This document shows, piece by piece, positions 34,734 to 42,605 of a stretch of DNA of 64,000 nt. The translations under genes were made by a program, and so were the position numbers. The stretch lies in NCBI GenBank assembly GCA_017470505.1, contig JAFUYO010000015.1, positions 152,940 through 216,939 of the forward strand. The letters are read 5' to 3'. This DNA comes from Butyrivibrio sp. GTDB lineage: Bacteria; Bacillota; Clostridia; Lachnospirales; Lachnospiraceae. The notes below the pieces were generated by a model. That model made no database searches. It was not told the DNA's origin and worked only from the letters and a program-made list of their open reading frames with translations. The stretch's first letter is position 1; each line of letters begins with the position of its first letter.

Positions 34734-36277
34734 TATGCACTTGCCTCCTTTCTCTTAGCTCCTGCCATGTACAGACCGAGCTCTTCGGGTGTAGTCTTCC
34801 CCGGATCGAACTCTCCCACAATCTCTCCTTCGTACATGACGAGGATCCTGTCTGAAATGCTCATAACCTCTTCCAGCTCAAGAGATACCAGAAGAACTGC
34901 ATGTCCCTCATCCCGCCTTGCGATCAGCTGCTTGTGGATGTACTCAATAGCTCCTACGTCAAGTCCTCTTGTGGGCTGAACAGCTATGAGAAGGTCGGGA
35001 TTCTTGTCAATCTCACGGGCAATTATCGCCTTCTGCTGATTGCCGCCCGACATTGACCTTGCAATCGTGGGTGCGCCCTGACCGGACCTGATATCGTACT
35101 GCTCGATCAGCTTGTCGGCATAGTCAAAGATTTCTTTCTTTTTGAGGAAACCGAGTTTACCTGAAAACTCCGGCTCAAAGTATCTCTGAAGCACAAGATT
35201 GTAGGCCAGCGAGTAGTCCATCACAAGTCCGTGCTTGTGTCTGTCCTCGGGAATATGGCTGAGGCCGCTCGTGTTGCGCTCCCTTATCGAGGCGTGGGTT
35301 ATGTCCTTTCCGCAGAGTGTTATCTTACCGCTTGTGCAGCTTTCAAGTCCTGAGAGACCGTATACCAGCTCTGTCTGACCGTTTCCGTCGATACCTGCGA
35401 TGCAGACTATCTCTCCTTCCCTTACATCAAAGGATACGTTCTTTACCGCATTGTTGTGGTGGAGCTTACTGGGAACCGTCATGTTCTCCACATGGAGAAT
35501 CACATCTCCCGGAGTCTTGTCCTCCTTGGTGGCAACAAGCTGAACATCGCGCCCTACCATCATGCGGCTGAGCTCATCCTGATTGGTGTCCTTGATATCT
35601 ACAGTTCCTATGTACTTACCTCTTCTAAGAACCGTGCACCTGTCAGCTACAGCCATGATCTCGGCAAGCTTGTGCGAAATGAACAGAATTGACTTGCCCT
35701 CTTTGGCGAGGTTCTTCATGATCTCCATGAGTTCGTCGATCTCAGCGGGTGTCAGAACTGCCGTGGGCTCGTCGAAGATGAGGATCTCGTTGTCCCTGTA
35801 GAGCATCTTGAGGATCTCTGTCCTCTGCTGCATTCCGACTGTGATATCCTCTATTTTGGCATCGGGATCGACCTTAAGTCCATATTTGTCGGACAGAGCC
35901 ATGACCTTTTTCCTGGCTTCGTCCTTCTGTAAAAATCCGTTTTTGACCGTCTCTACCCCAAGAATGATATTGTCAAGAACGGTAAAACACTGAACCAGCT
36001 TGAAATGCTGGTGCACCATTCCGATTCCCAGATCGTTGGCATCATTGGGATTGTTGATGGTCACAACCTTTCCATCCTTTTTGATGACACCCTCCTCAGC
36101 CTGATACAGACCAAAGAGAACACTCATAAGAGTTGACTTTCCGGCACCGTTTTCCCCCAAAAGAGCATGAATCTCTCCTTTTTTCAGCTGAACAGTGACA
36201 TTGTCATTGGCAATGATACCGGGAAATCTCTTGGTGATATTCAGCATTTCAATTGCATATTGACTGTTTTCTGCCAT
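34733..36277 (-). CDS. nupO: nucleoside ABC importer ATPase (NupO-like), two ABC domains
   Basis: 514 residues with two fused ABC domains. The first has Walker A GENGAGKST, LSGG-type signature DITVGMQQRTEI (degenerate) and Walker B ILIFDEPTAVLTP. The second has a degenerate Walker A region GIDGNGQTE, signature MSGGNQQKAIIARE and PTRGLDVGA. This is the RbsA/YufO/NupO pattern. ATG 36277 follows GGAGGG with 6 bases; an earlier in-frame ATG lacks that. Powers nucleoside uptake with the two permeases and the lipoprotein upstream. Confidence 0.94.
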   Translation of the reverse strand: MAENSQYAIEMLNITKRFPGIIANDNVTVQLKKGEIHALLGENGAGKSTLMSVLFGLYQAEEGVIKKDGKVVTINNPNDANDLGIGMVHQHFKLVQCFTVLDNIILGVETVKNGFLQKDEARKKVMALSDKYGLKVDPDAKIEDITVGMQQRTEILKMLYRDNEILIFDEPTAVLTPAEIDELMEIMKNLAKEGKSILFISHKLAEIMAVADRCTVLRRGKYIGTVDIKDTNQDELSRMMVGRDVQLVATKEDKTPGDVILHVENMTVPSKLHHNNAVKNVSFDVREGEIVCIAGIDGNGQTELVYGLSGLESCTSGKITLCGKDITHASIRERNTSGLSHIPEDRHKHGLVMDYSLAYNLVLQRYFEPEFSGKLGFLKKKEIFDYADKLIEQYDIRSGQGAPTIARSMSGGNQQKAIIAREIDKNPDLLIAVQPTRGLDVGAIEYIHKQLIARRDEGHAVLLVSLELEEVMSISDRILVMYEGEIVGEFDPGKTTPEELGLYMAGAKRKEASA

Positions 36278-36311
36278 GTAATTCCCTCCGTACCCCATCA
36301 TATTGATAATT

Positions 36312-36352
36312 TCAGAAAAAAGGCCGGAAGACTATGAATCCGCCGGCCCTTG
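36312..36352 (-). terminator. intercistronic attenuator after bmpA
   Basis: On minus AGGGCCGG / CCGGCCT with a loop of about 15 bases then TTTTTT. It is placed between the lipoprotein gene and the ATPase gene, where partial termination would favour excess binding protein. Confidence 0.75.
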
Positions 36353-36371
36353 AAAGTCCTTGATAGACCTT

Positions 36372-37610
36372 TTATTTGATGTTGCCCTGGAAATTGATCT
36401 TAGCTGTTGCAGCTGAAGGCTCTGCAGCTGAAGAATCGTTGGAAACGTTGATCTTGCCGCTTACCATGTCAGCAACGAGCTGCTTGTAATCATCAGCTGT
36501 GAATGTGTCTGTCCAGACTGAAGAATCTGCAAGACCTACATAGTTGAGTGTAAGATCATCGCCTGATACAAGACCAAGGTTCTGGATCTGTCCTGCATAA
36601 GAATTCCACTGACCATCCTTGATGGCTGTGAGAAGTGTGTTAACTGTTGCCTGAAGGCCCTTCATGGCTGATGTGATAGTCATGCCCTTGCCGTAAGAAC
36701 CATCGATTACAGGAGCCTGATCTGTGTCAACACCGATAACCTTACCGCCAACCTTTGCAGCAGCCTCAGCAGCTGATGTGAAGATACCGCCGCCGCATGC
36801 GAATACAACCTCTGTGCCGCCCTGGTACCATGTGTCCATAGCAGCTGTGATATCAGCATCGCCGAAGAACTGGTTACCGTAAGCGTAGTTGATCTCTACA
36901 TCTGTTCCGGCCTCAGCAGCTGCTGCATCAGCGCCCTGAACGAAACCGTAACCGTAACGGATAACAGCGGGAACTGCCATTCCGCCGAGGAAACCAAGCT
37001 TTGTGTAGCCCATCTTAACTGCAGCGTATCCTGCCATGTATCCGGGAAGTTCTTCCTGGTATACAGCTGAGAATACGTTTGAATATGTCTGATTGTTGAA
37101 ATCTGAAGAATCTCCCTCAAGGTCGTACTCGGAAACGTCAAGAGCTACGAACTTGATATCGGGATACATCTCTGCTGTCTCTTTGATAGCGCCGGCAAAA
37201 GCGTAACCGGGCATTACTACTACGTTGTAGCCATCTGCTACAGCCTTGTCGATCATGGCTACTCTCTCAGCGTCTGAGTCGCCCTCGGGCTTGTAGTATG
37301 TGAAATCGACTCCGTTTGACTCACCGAAAGCCTTGCAGGCCTCGTAAGTTGACTGGTTGAAGGACTGGTCTGTGATGTCACCGTAGTCAGTGATCATAGC
37401 AACCTTCATGTCGCTTGCTTCTGCATTCTCAGCAGGAGCCTCAGCGGGTGCCTCAGCAGCTGTCTCTGCCGGTGCCTCAGCGGGTGCTTCAGCAGGAGCC
37501 TCTGCTGTCTGTGTGTCAGCAGTCTCTGCAGGTGCGCTTGTAGAGCCACATGCTGCAAGAGAGCATACCATTGTTGCAGTCATAAGAACTGCCAGAAGTT
37601 TCTTTTTCAT
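36372..37610 (-). CDS. bmpA: BMP-family nucleoside-binding lipoprotein
   Basis: 412 residues. Signal peptide with lipobox LAAC and lipidated Cys21, then a flexible Ala/Pro/Glu linker (about 25-67) made of APAE units, then the BMP domain (from about 70: MKVAMITDYGDITDQSFNQSTYEA) with the paired lobes of type I periplasmic-binding folds. It captures nucleosides outside the membrane for the NupO/P/Q complex. ATG 37610 follows GGAGGG. High expression is likely: it comes second in the unit and is followed by an attenuator. BMP relatives bind purine nucleosides; here the udp and cdd neighbours suggest pyrimidine nucleosides too. Confidence 0.94.
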   Translation of the reverse strand: MKKKLLAVLMTATMVCSLAACGSTSAPAETADTQTAEAPAEAPAEAPAETAAEAPAEAPAENAEASDMKVAMITDYGDITDQSFNQSTYEACKAFGESNGVDFTYYKPEGDSDAERVAMIDKAVADGYNVVVMPGYAFAGAIKETAEMYPDIKFVALDVSEYDLEGDSSDFNNQTYSNVFSAVYQEELPGYMAGYAAVKMGYTKLGFLGGMAVPAVIRYGYGFVQGADAAAAEAGTDVEINYAYGNQFFGDADITAAMDTWYQGGTEVVFACGGGIFTSAAEAAAKVGGKVIGVDTDQAPVIDGSYGKGMTITSAMKGLQATVNTLLTAIKDGQWNSYAGQIQNLGLVSGDDLTLNYVGLADSSVWTDTFTADDYKQLVADMVSGKINVSNDSSAAEPSAATAKINFQGNIK

Positions 37611-37665
37611 AATTTCCCTCCGTTATAAAAATAATTGATAGAAACATTTATAATAAAACCGAAAA

Positions 37666-38448
37666 TCATTTTCCGGCTTTATCCTGTTTGATGAGCTGCC
37701 TGACAGCATCAACTGTCGTCCTGAAAACTATATCCATATCGTGAACCTGGGGATTTGACAGTCCCTGTTTCGCCCTCTCCTGATTGGCTACAACCAAAAG
37801 CACCGCTCCTGTTCTCGCACGAAGGTAGTCCCCAACAACAAAGAGCGTTGAGCTCTCCATCTCAGAGCAGAGGCACCCGCACTTTATCCAGGCATCCCAC
37901 TTGTACAGAAGGTCCTGCCCCACAGGCTTGGTCTCAGGCTCGTGCTGTCCAAAAAAGGAGTCCTTGCACTGGCAGACGCCGACGTGATATCTCGCGCCGT
38001 TCTTTTTGGCTCCGCATACAAGGGCGTTCACAACATCAAAAGTCGCCACAGCCGGATACTCAATGGGCGCATACTCCCTGGAGGTTCCCTCTGCGCGGAT
38101 GGCTCCGGAGGCAATAACGATATCGCCGCCGATGACATCTGTCTGCATTCCTCCTGAAGTGCCCATGCGGATAAAGGTATCCGCGCCGCACTTGTAGAGC
38201 TCCTCAACACAGATAGCTGTTGAGGCACCTCCTATACCGTGTGAAATCACAGAAACCTTCTCACCGTCAAGCGTTCCGGTGTAGCAGTTATATTCTCTGT
38301 TATAAGCTACAAATTCAGGATTGTCAAAAAACTTTGAAATAGATTCACATCTCCCGGGATCACCTGTCAGAAGAACATACCTGCCCACATCTCCGGGTTT
38401 TACATGCGTATGATACTGGTAACCAGCACCCTCTGTATAATCTACCAT
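37666..38448 (-). CDS. udp: uridine phosphorylase (NP-I family)
   Basis: 260 residues. Splits uridine (and possibly deoxyuridine) with phosphate to uracil and (deoxy)ribose 1-phosphate. TGDPGRCESI holds the phosphate site, GIGGASTAICVEEL and RMGTSGGMQTDVIGGDIVIASGAI are NP-I signatures, and EMESSTLFVVGDYL holds the ribose-binding MES motif. Related purine phosphorylases cannot be fully ruled out. ATG 38448 follows GGGGTGA with 9 bases. It is the first gene of the nucleoside unit, with its own promoter. Confidence 0.9.
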   Translation of the reverse strand: MVDYTEGAGYQYHTHVKPGDVGRYVLLTGDPGRCESISKFFDNPEFVAYNREYNCYTGTLDGEKVSVISHGIGGASTAICVEELYKCGADTFIRMGTSGGMQTDVIGGDIVIASGAIRAEGTSREYAPIEYPAVATFDVVNALVCGAKKNGARYHVGVCQCKDSFFGQHEPETKPVGQDLLYKWDAWIKCGCLCSEMESSTLFVVGDYLRARTGAVLLVVANQERAKQGLSNPQVHDMDIVFRTTVDAVRQLIKQDKAGK

Positions 38449-38510
38449 AATGAAAATCACCCCAACATATTGTGTCTTTCAGATCAAATACACATAATAT
38501 TTACGCACAT

Positions 38511-38575
38511 ATTATAATTCATTTATCCCTAAAAGTCACTATGGTAACGCCGAATAATTCAGCGATTAATTCAGC
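38511..38575 (-). promoter_or_regulatory. promoter and tandem repeats of the nucleoside salvage unit
   Basis: On minus GTGACT (38534-38539), 17 bp, TATAAT (38511-38516), 63 bp before udp. Two adjacent 12-bp copies GAATAATTCAGC (38552-38563) and GATTAATTCAGC (38564-38575, plus-strand reading) lie 13 bp above the -35, a good place for an activator. The -35 is weak, which fits activation. The rest of the 140-bp gap to rimM shows nothing else. Confidence 0.6.
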
Positions 38576-38588
38576 ATGTTTCACTATG

Positions 38589-39104
38589 TTATAAAAGTCC
38601 GTCCATTACATGGATGACGATTTTGCCGCCATCGGGGTCTATCTGCTTTATACACTCGCCTATGGCGGGTATATAGACCTTTTCATCTCTTTCCTTCATT
38701 GTCATCTCATAGACATCATTGGCTCCGTTCTGAAGGATCTCTGTGAGCGTCCCCAGCTCCTTCCCCTCTTCATCGACTATCAAAAGGCCTATGAGATCAG
38801 CGCAGTAATACTCCCCGGGCTTTAGCTGTATCGCATCTTTTCTGTCGATCGTAAGCTCGCACCCTCTAAACTTCTCCACATCGTTAATGCTGTCGAACTG
38901 CCTGAACTTCACTATCACAAATTTCTTGAAAAAGCGGGCAGAGACTATATCAAGCACCATCTCTTCGCCCCTGTTTGTGTGCAGGATCACTTTTTTAAGT
39001 TTTTTGAATCTCTGCGGGTCCTCGGTCGTGGGAAATACGTTTACTTCGCCGGCAAGTCCGTGTGTCGAAGCTATGACCCCAACCTGAAATCTGTCTGCTT
39101 TCAT
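38589..39104 (-). CDS. rimM: 16S rRNA processing protein RimM
   Basis: 171 residues. Assists 30S maturation by binding S19. N-terminal RimM beta-barrel (FQVGVIASTHGLAGEVNVFPTTEDPQRF) and C-terminal PRC-barrel (EYYCADLIGLLIVDEEGKELGTL, VYIPAIGECI). Start overlaps the trmD stop region as ATGA? on this strand the order is trmD then rimM or the reverse depending on view: here trmD (39101-39889) ends inside the rimM start, so trmD is upstream and rimM downstream, the opposite of the B. subtilis order. The gene is followed by the nucleoside unit. Confidence 0.94.
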   Translation of the reverse strand: MKADRFQVGVIASTHGLAGEVNVFPTTEDPQRFKKLKKVILHTNRGEEMVLDIVSARFFKKFVIVKFRQFDSINDVEKFRGCELTIDRKDAIQLKPGEYYCADLIGLLIVDEEGKELGTLTEILQNGANDVYEMTMKERDEKVYIPAIGECIKQIDPDGGKIVIHVMDGLL

Positions 39105-39889
39105 GTCATCTCCTCATCTGATATCTTTTTCTTTCTGCGCTTTTTCTTTTCCGGCTTTGGCGGGTTCTCCAAAATGTATTTCTCGTACAGATCGGGTCTG
39201 CGCTCTTTTGTCCGCAAAATCGACTGCTCAAGGCGCCACTCGTCGACCTTTTTGTGATCTCCAGACAGGAGTATCTCCGGGACCTTTTTCCCCATCCACT
39301 CCTCAGGTCTTGAGTACTGCGGATACTCGAGAAGATTATTGTTAAAGCTCTCAGTAGATGCCGACTCATCGTTATTAAGGACCCCCGGAACGAGCCTTGA
39401 TATTGCATCAATCATCACCATGGCAGGAAGCTCGCCCCCTGTCAGCACATAATCCCCGATTGAGACATAGTCGGTGACGATCTCCTCCAAAACTCTCTCA
39501 TCGACGCCCTCGTAGTGGCCGCAGAGAAACACAATGTCGCTTTCTTTTGACAGCTCCTTTGCAAGCTCCTGATCAAAGACGCGCCCCTGCGGCGTCACAT
39601 AGACAACGCGAAGATGGTTTTGGCCGCTGCTTTCCCCATCTCTTTTTGAAAAAATCTTATCCCGTATGGCGAGAAAACAGTCGTAGATCGGCTGCGCCTG
39701 CATCAGCATCCCTGCCCCGCCCCCGTATGTATAATCATCAACCTTGTGATGCTTTTTGTCATTGGTGTAATCCCTTATGTTGACCGCATCAAAGCCTATG
39801 AGCCCGTTGTCTGCAGCTCTTCCTGTTATACTTGTCCCAAGGCCCGACGTTATCATCTCCGGGAAAAGAGTCATTATATGAAAATTCAT
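39101..39889 (-). CDS. trmD: tRNA (guanine-37-N1)-methyltransferase TrmD
   Basis: 262 residues. Makes m1G37, which prevents frameshifting. The SPOUT fold with its trefoil knot shows VDDYTYGGGAGMLMQAQP, VYVTPQGRVFDQELAKELS, CGHYEGVDERV and SIGDYVLTGGELPAMVMIDAI. ATG 39889 follows AAAGGAAG; earlier in-frame codons lie in the terminator-like hairpin. The protein ends with a Lys/Arg-rich tail (KPEKKKRRKKKISDEE), longer than usual. Its stop overlaps the rimM ATG by 4 bp (ATGA). Confidence 0.95.
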   Translation of the reverse strand: MNFHIMTLFPEMITSGLGTSITGRAADNGLIGFDAVNIRDYTNDKKHHKVDDYTYGGGAGMLMQAQPIYDCFLAIRDKIFSKRDGESSGQNHLRVVYVTPQGRVFDQELAKELSKESDIVFLCGHYEGVDERVLEEIVTDYVSIGDYVLTGGELPAMVMIDAISRLVPGVLNNDESASTESFNNNLLEYPQYSRPEEWMGKKVPEILLSGDHKKVDEWRLEQSILRTKERRPDLYEKYILENPPKPEKKKRRKKKISDEEMT

Positions 39890-39911
39890 ATTCTTCCTTT
39901 GAAATCTGTAA

Positions 39912-39956
39912 AATAAGAAAAACAAGCCGAATAAAGCATTATGCCTTATCCGGCTC
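39912..39956 (-). terminator. hairpin/attenuator between khpA and trmD
   Basis: On minus AGCCGGATAAGGCA / TGCTTTATTCGGCT (39925-39955) is followed by TTGTTTTTCTTATTTT. It likely lowers transcription into trmD relative to rpsP and khpA. Confidence 0.75.
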
Positions 39957-39961
39957 AAAAA

Positions 39962-40189
39962 TCACCTTATTTCAACATCCACCTTGATGTTCTCTCTGGT
40001 CGATGCTGCCTTGACAACGGCACGGATTGCCTTGGCAATTCGTCCCTGCTTGCCTATTACCTTGCCCATGTCAGAAGGTGCAACATGTAGCTCGATCATA
40101 ATATTGCGCCCGTCTTTCTTTTCGGAAACAACAACCTCTTCCGGGTTATCAACAAGCGCCTTTGCAATAACCTCTACTAATTCTTTCAC
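39962..40189 (-). CDS. khpA: KH-domain RNA-binding protein KhpA (YlqC)
   Basis: 75 residues, a single type II KH domain with the GKVIGKQGRIAKAIRAVVKAAS loop-helix. Pairs with KhpB in other Firmicutes and binds small RNAs and mRNAs. Starts at GTG 40189, with GGAGGT 6 bases upstream. Conserved position between rpsP and trmD/rimM. Confidence 0.93.
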   Translation of the reverse strand: MKELVEVIAKALVDNPEEVVVSEKKDGRNIMIELHVAPSDMGKVIGKQGRIAKAIRAVVKAASTRENIKVDVEIR

Positions 40190-40229
40190 GGTTCACCTCC
40201 GGCAATATTTGTAAGTTGCAAAATATAAC

Positions 40230-40475
40230 TTATTTCTGGATGCCGGCCTGTTTAAGAAGCTTTGCTACTGACTCTGTGGGCTGAGCGCCGTTTGAGAGCC
40301 ACTTCTTTGCGAGCTCCTCGTTTACCTTTACAGTGCTGGGATCCGTGTTGGGATCGTATGTTCCGATTTCCTCGATGAACTTACCCTGTACAGGGAACTT
40401 GGAATCTGAAACGATGATCCTGTAGAAAGGAACCTTTTTCTTACCAATTCTCTTTAATCTGATCTTTACTGCCAT
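40230..40475 (-). CDS. rpsP: 30S ribosomal protein S16
   Basis: 81 residues, typical bS16 ([45 protein letters not shown]). Needed for 30S assembly. ATG 40475 follows GGAGG. Lies between ffh and khpA, as in most Firmicutes. An 86-bp gap to ffh contains a weak ATTCAG/CTGAAT hairpin followed by TTTT. Confidence 0.97.
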   Translation of the reverse strand: MAVKIRLKRIGKKKVPFYRIIVSDSKFPVQGKFIEEIGTYDPNTDPSTVKVNEELAKKWLSNGAQPTESVAKLLKQAGIQK

Positions 40476-40561
40476 TTTGATTTTCCTCCATTTGATTATA
40501 AAAAAATGATTTGTTTTATATGTAAAAATTCAGAGCCGAACCTGCCTGAATAGTTACGTCT

Positions 40562-41944
40562 TTAAAAGAACTTTCCGCCGCCTCTTTTGCCGCCCATAAG
40601 TCCCTGGAGAGCCGAAAGGCCGCCCCTCTTTCCGCCCATAAGCCCGGGCATCTGTTTCATCATCTTGTTCATCTGTTCAAACTGTTTGATGAATCTGTTT
40701 ACGGCTGCGATGTCATTGCCTGATCCCTTTGCGATCCTGAACTTGCGCTGCGGGCTCATGAGCTTGGGGTTTCTGCGCTCCTCAGGCGTCATAGAGAGGA
40801 CGATCGCCTCTACTCTGGCAAGCTCCTTCTCATCGGGGAGCTGATCCTCGCTTATCCTGCCGCCAAGTCCGGGAAGCATTCCAAGGATTGATCCGAGGCC
40901 TCCCATCTTGCGCATGGCCTTCATGCTCTCGAGGTACATCTCGAAGTCCATCTTGCCCTTCTTGATCTTTTTGGCCATCTCGCGGTCCTGCTCGGCATCG
41001 CGCTCGGCCTGGGCTTCTACCGCCTTGTCGATGAGGCTCAGGACATCGCCCATTCCAAGGATCCTGCTCGCCATTCTGTCCGGATAGAACTGCTCGAGGT
41101 CAGATAACTTCTCGCCCATACCCACATAGAGGATCGGCTTTCCAGTGACGGACTTGGTTGAAAGAGCTGCACCGCCCCGTGAATCACCGTCCATCTTGGA
41201 GAGGATTATTCCGTCGATGCCCACCTTGTCGTTGAACTCGGAAGCCACATTTACGGCCTCCTGACCGGTCATCGCATCGACCACGAGAAGCGTCTGGTGA
41301 ACTGTCACGGCTTCTTTTATCCTGACGAGCTCTGTCATCATGTCTTCATCGATCTGAAGTCGTCCGGCCGTATCTATGATAACTACGTTTAAGCCCCTCT
41401 TTTTGGCCTCTTCTATTGAAGTCCTTGCTATCTCAACAGGAGAAACCCCGGTTCCCATTGAAAAGAACTCAACTTCCTGCTTTTTGGCATTGATCTCGAG
41501 CTGGTCAATAGCAGCCGGTCTGTACACGTCACATGCAACAAGGAGAGGCTTTCTGCCCTTCATCTTGATCTTGCCCGCGAGCTTGGCAGCGGTCGTCGTC
41601 TTACCTGCACCCTGAAGTCCGCACATCATGAGAACCGTTATCTCATTGATCGGCTGGAATCTGATCTCGGTGGTCTCAGAACCCATGAGGGATATCATCT
41701 CCTCATTGACTATCTTTATGACCATCTGCCCGGGATTGAGGCCGTTTAAGACATCCTCGCCTATGGCTCTCTCCTGGACGCTTCCTATGAACTGCTTGAC
41801 CACCTTGAAGCTGACATCGGCTTCAAGCAGAGCCATCTTCACTTCCCTGAGGGCGGTCTTAACATCGTCCTCAGTGAGCTTGCCCTTGCTGCGAAGGCTC
41901 CTAAACGCATTCTGTAGTTTTTCTGATAAGCTCTCAAAAGCCAT
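40562..41944 (-). CDS. ffh: signal recognition particle protein Ffh
   Basis: 460 residues. Binds signal peptides and 4.5S/6S RNA and docks with FtsY for co-translational targeting. N domain, then G domain with GLQGAGKTTTAAKLA, DTAGRLQID, and TKMDGDSRGG-like LSKMDGDSRGGAALS; M domain is Met-rich (MEMYLESMKAMRKMGGLGSILGMLPG, SMTPEERRNPKLM, RRIAKGSG-like FRIAKGSGNDI). The tail has repeated LMGGKRGG motifs. Start overlaps the ylxM stop by one base (TAATG). Confidence 0.97.
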   Translation of the reverse strand: MAFESLSEKLQNAFRSLRSKGKLTEDDVKTALREVKMALLEADVSFKVVKQFIGSVQERAIGEDVLNGLNPGQMVIKIVNEEMISLMGSETTEIRFQPINEITVLMMCGLQGAGKTTTAAKLAGKIKMKGRKPLLVACDVYRPAAIDQLEINAKKQEVEFFSMGTGVSPVEIARTSIEEAKKRGLNVVIIDTAGRLQIDEDMMTELVRIKEAVTVHQTLLVVDAMTGQEAVNVASEFNDKVGIDGIILSKMDGDSRGGAALSTKSVTGKPILYVGMGEKLSDLEQFYPDRMASRILGMGDVLSLIDKAVEAQAERDAEQDREMAKKIKKGKMDFEMYLESMKAMRKMGGLGSILGMLPGLGGRISEDQLPDEKELARVEAIVLSMTPEERRNPKLMSPQRKFRIAKGSGNDIAAVNRFIKQFEQMNKMMKQMPGLMGGKRGGLSALQGLMGGKRGGGKFF

Positions 41945-42297
41945 TAAGTGAGTTCCTCTATAATCTTCTCAGACAAACGCATTGTCTGCTCTCTTAGTTC
42001 CTGTTCTGATGTGCATCTGCGAGAAATGCTCAAAAGTTCCTCGGCATCAGCCTTTATCGCCTCGAACCTCCGTATCATGTGGAGCTTGTCCTCGTATTTC
42101 TGAAGCGTTCCGGTGCATCTCTTGATGAGGTCCGACACGCCCTGCTTGCTGATACCGTATTCATCGGCAATCTCAGTTAGTGACATATCCTCGTAAACAG
42201 CAGCTTCATAGATCTGTTTCTGATGATCCGTCAGAAGCTCACCGTAGAAGTCATATAGAAGTCCCTGTTCTACGATCTTTTCCATACGATACGCCAC
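41944..42297 (-). CDS. ylxM: YlxM family DNA-binding protein (SRP-associated)
   Basis: 117 residues with a sigma-70 region 4-like helix-turn-helix ([46 protein letters not shown]). The family is always next to ffh and is thought to help SRP-pathway function or regulation. Led by a strong promoter 25-55 bp upstream and coupled to ffh by a one-base overlap. GAGGTGG precedes ATG 42297. Confidence 0.94.
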   Translation of the reverse strand: MAYRMEKIVEQGLLYDFYGELLTDHQKQIYEAAVYEDMSLTEIADEYGISKQGVSDLIKRCTGTLQKYEDKLHMIRRFEAIKADAEELLSISRRCTSEQELREQTMRLSEKIIEELT

Positions 42298-42321
42298 CTC
42301 GTCTTCTTAAACACAAAGTAT

Positions 42322-42350
42322 ATAATAGACAAAAGAAGCAGAGGTGTCAA
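42322..42350 (-). promoter_or_regulatory. ylxM-ffh promoter
   Basis: On minus TTGACA (42345-42350), 17 bp, TATTAT (42322-42327), 25 bp before the ATG. Near-consensus. Confidence 0.88.
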
Positions 42351-42441
42351 GTATTTTTTCTTGACAGCTTTGCTGTAGTCCGGTCAGGGCAGACATATAT
42401 TCCTCTGCTCACTTCGACTGTGTCGTGATTTATCAGGATTC

Positions 42442-42505
42442 AAAAAAAGAATGGTTCACTCCTCTCATGTTATTCGGAGCAGTCGTGAACCATTCTTTTT
42501 TTCAT
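42442..42505. terminator. bidirectional terminator between GH25 gene and ylxM
   Basis: A long perfect stem AAAAAAAGAATGGTTCAC / GTGAACCATTCTTTTTTT with an inner CTCC/GGAG, T-runs on both strands. It ends the GH25 transcript. The remaining bases of the 308-bp gap (42298-42605) hold the ylxM promoter and about 100 bp with no feature. Confidence 0.93.
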
Positions 42506-42605
42506 CCGATAAATCATCTCCTCGTCGACATGATTCGCATAGGAATTTATGTCTGTCCTGACCTGGGTATCAGAAAGTGAAAAAACAAATACATTTAACA
42601 CTCGT

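Noticed and set aside
37390-37638. Ala/Ser/Gly-rich open frame on plus
   Set aside because: It is the antisense of the APAE linker and signal peptide of bmpA; no ribosome binding site and only low-complexity translation.
40529-40552. ATTCAG/CTGAAT hairpin between rpsP and ffh as terminator
   Set aside because: Only six base pairs with a poor inner match; a real attenuator is possible but not supported well enough to list.
42503-42605. Tiny open frame after GAGGAG downstream of the GH25 gene
   Set aside because: The ATG abuts the GAGGAG with no spacer, the frame is about 14 codons, and it ends in the terminator stem.
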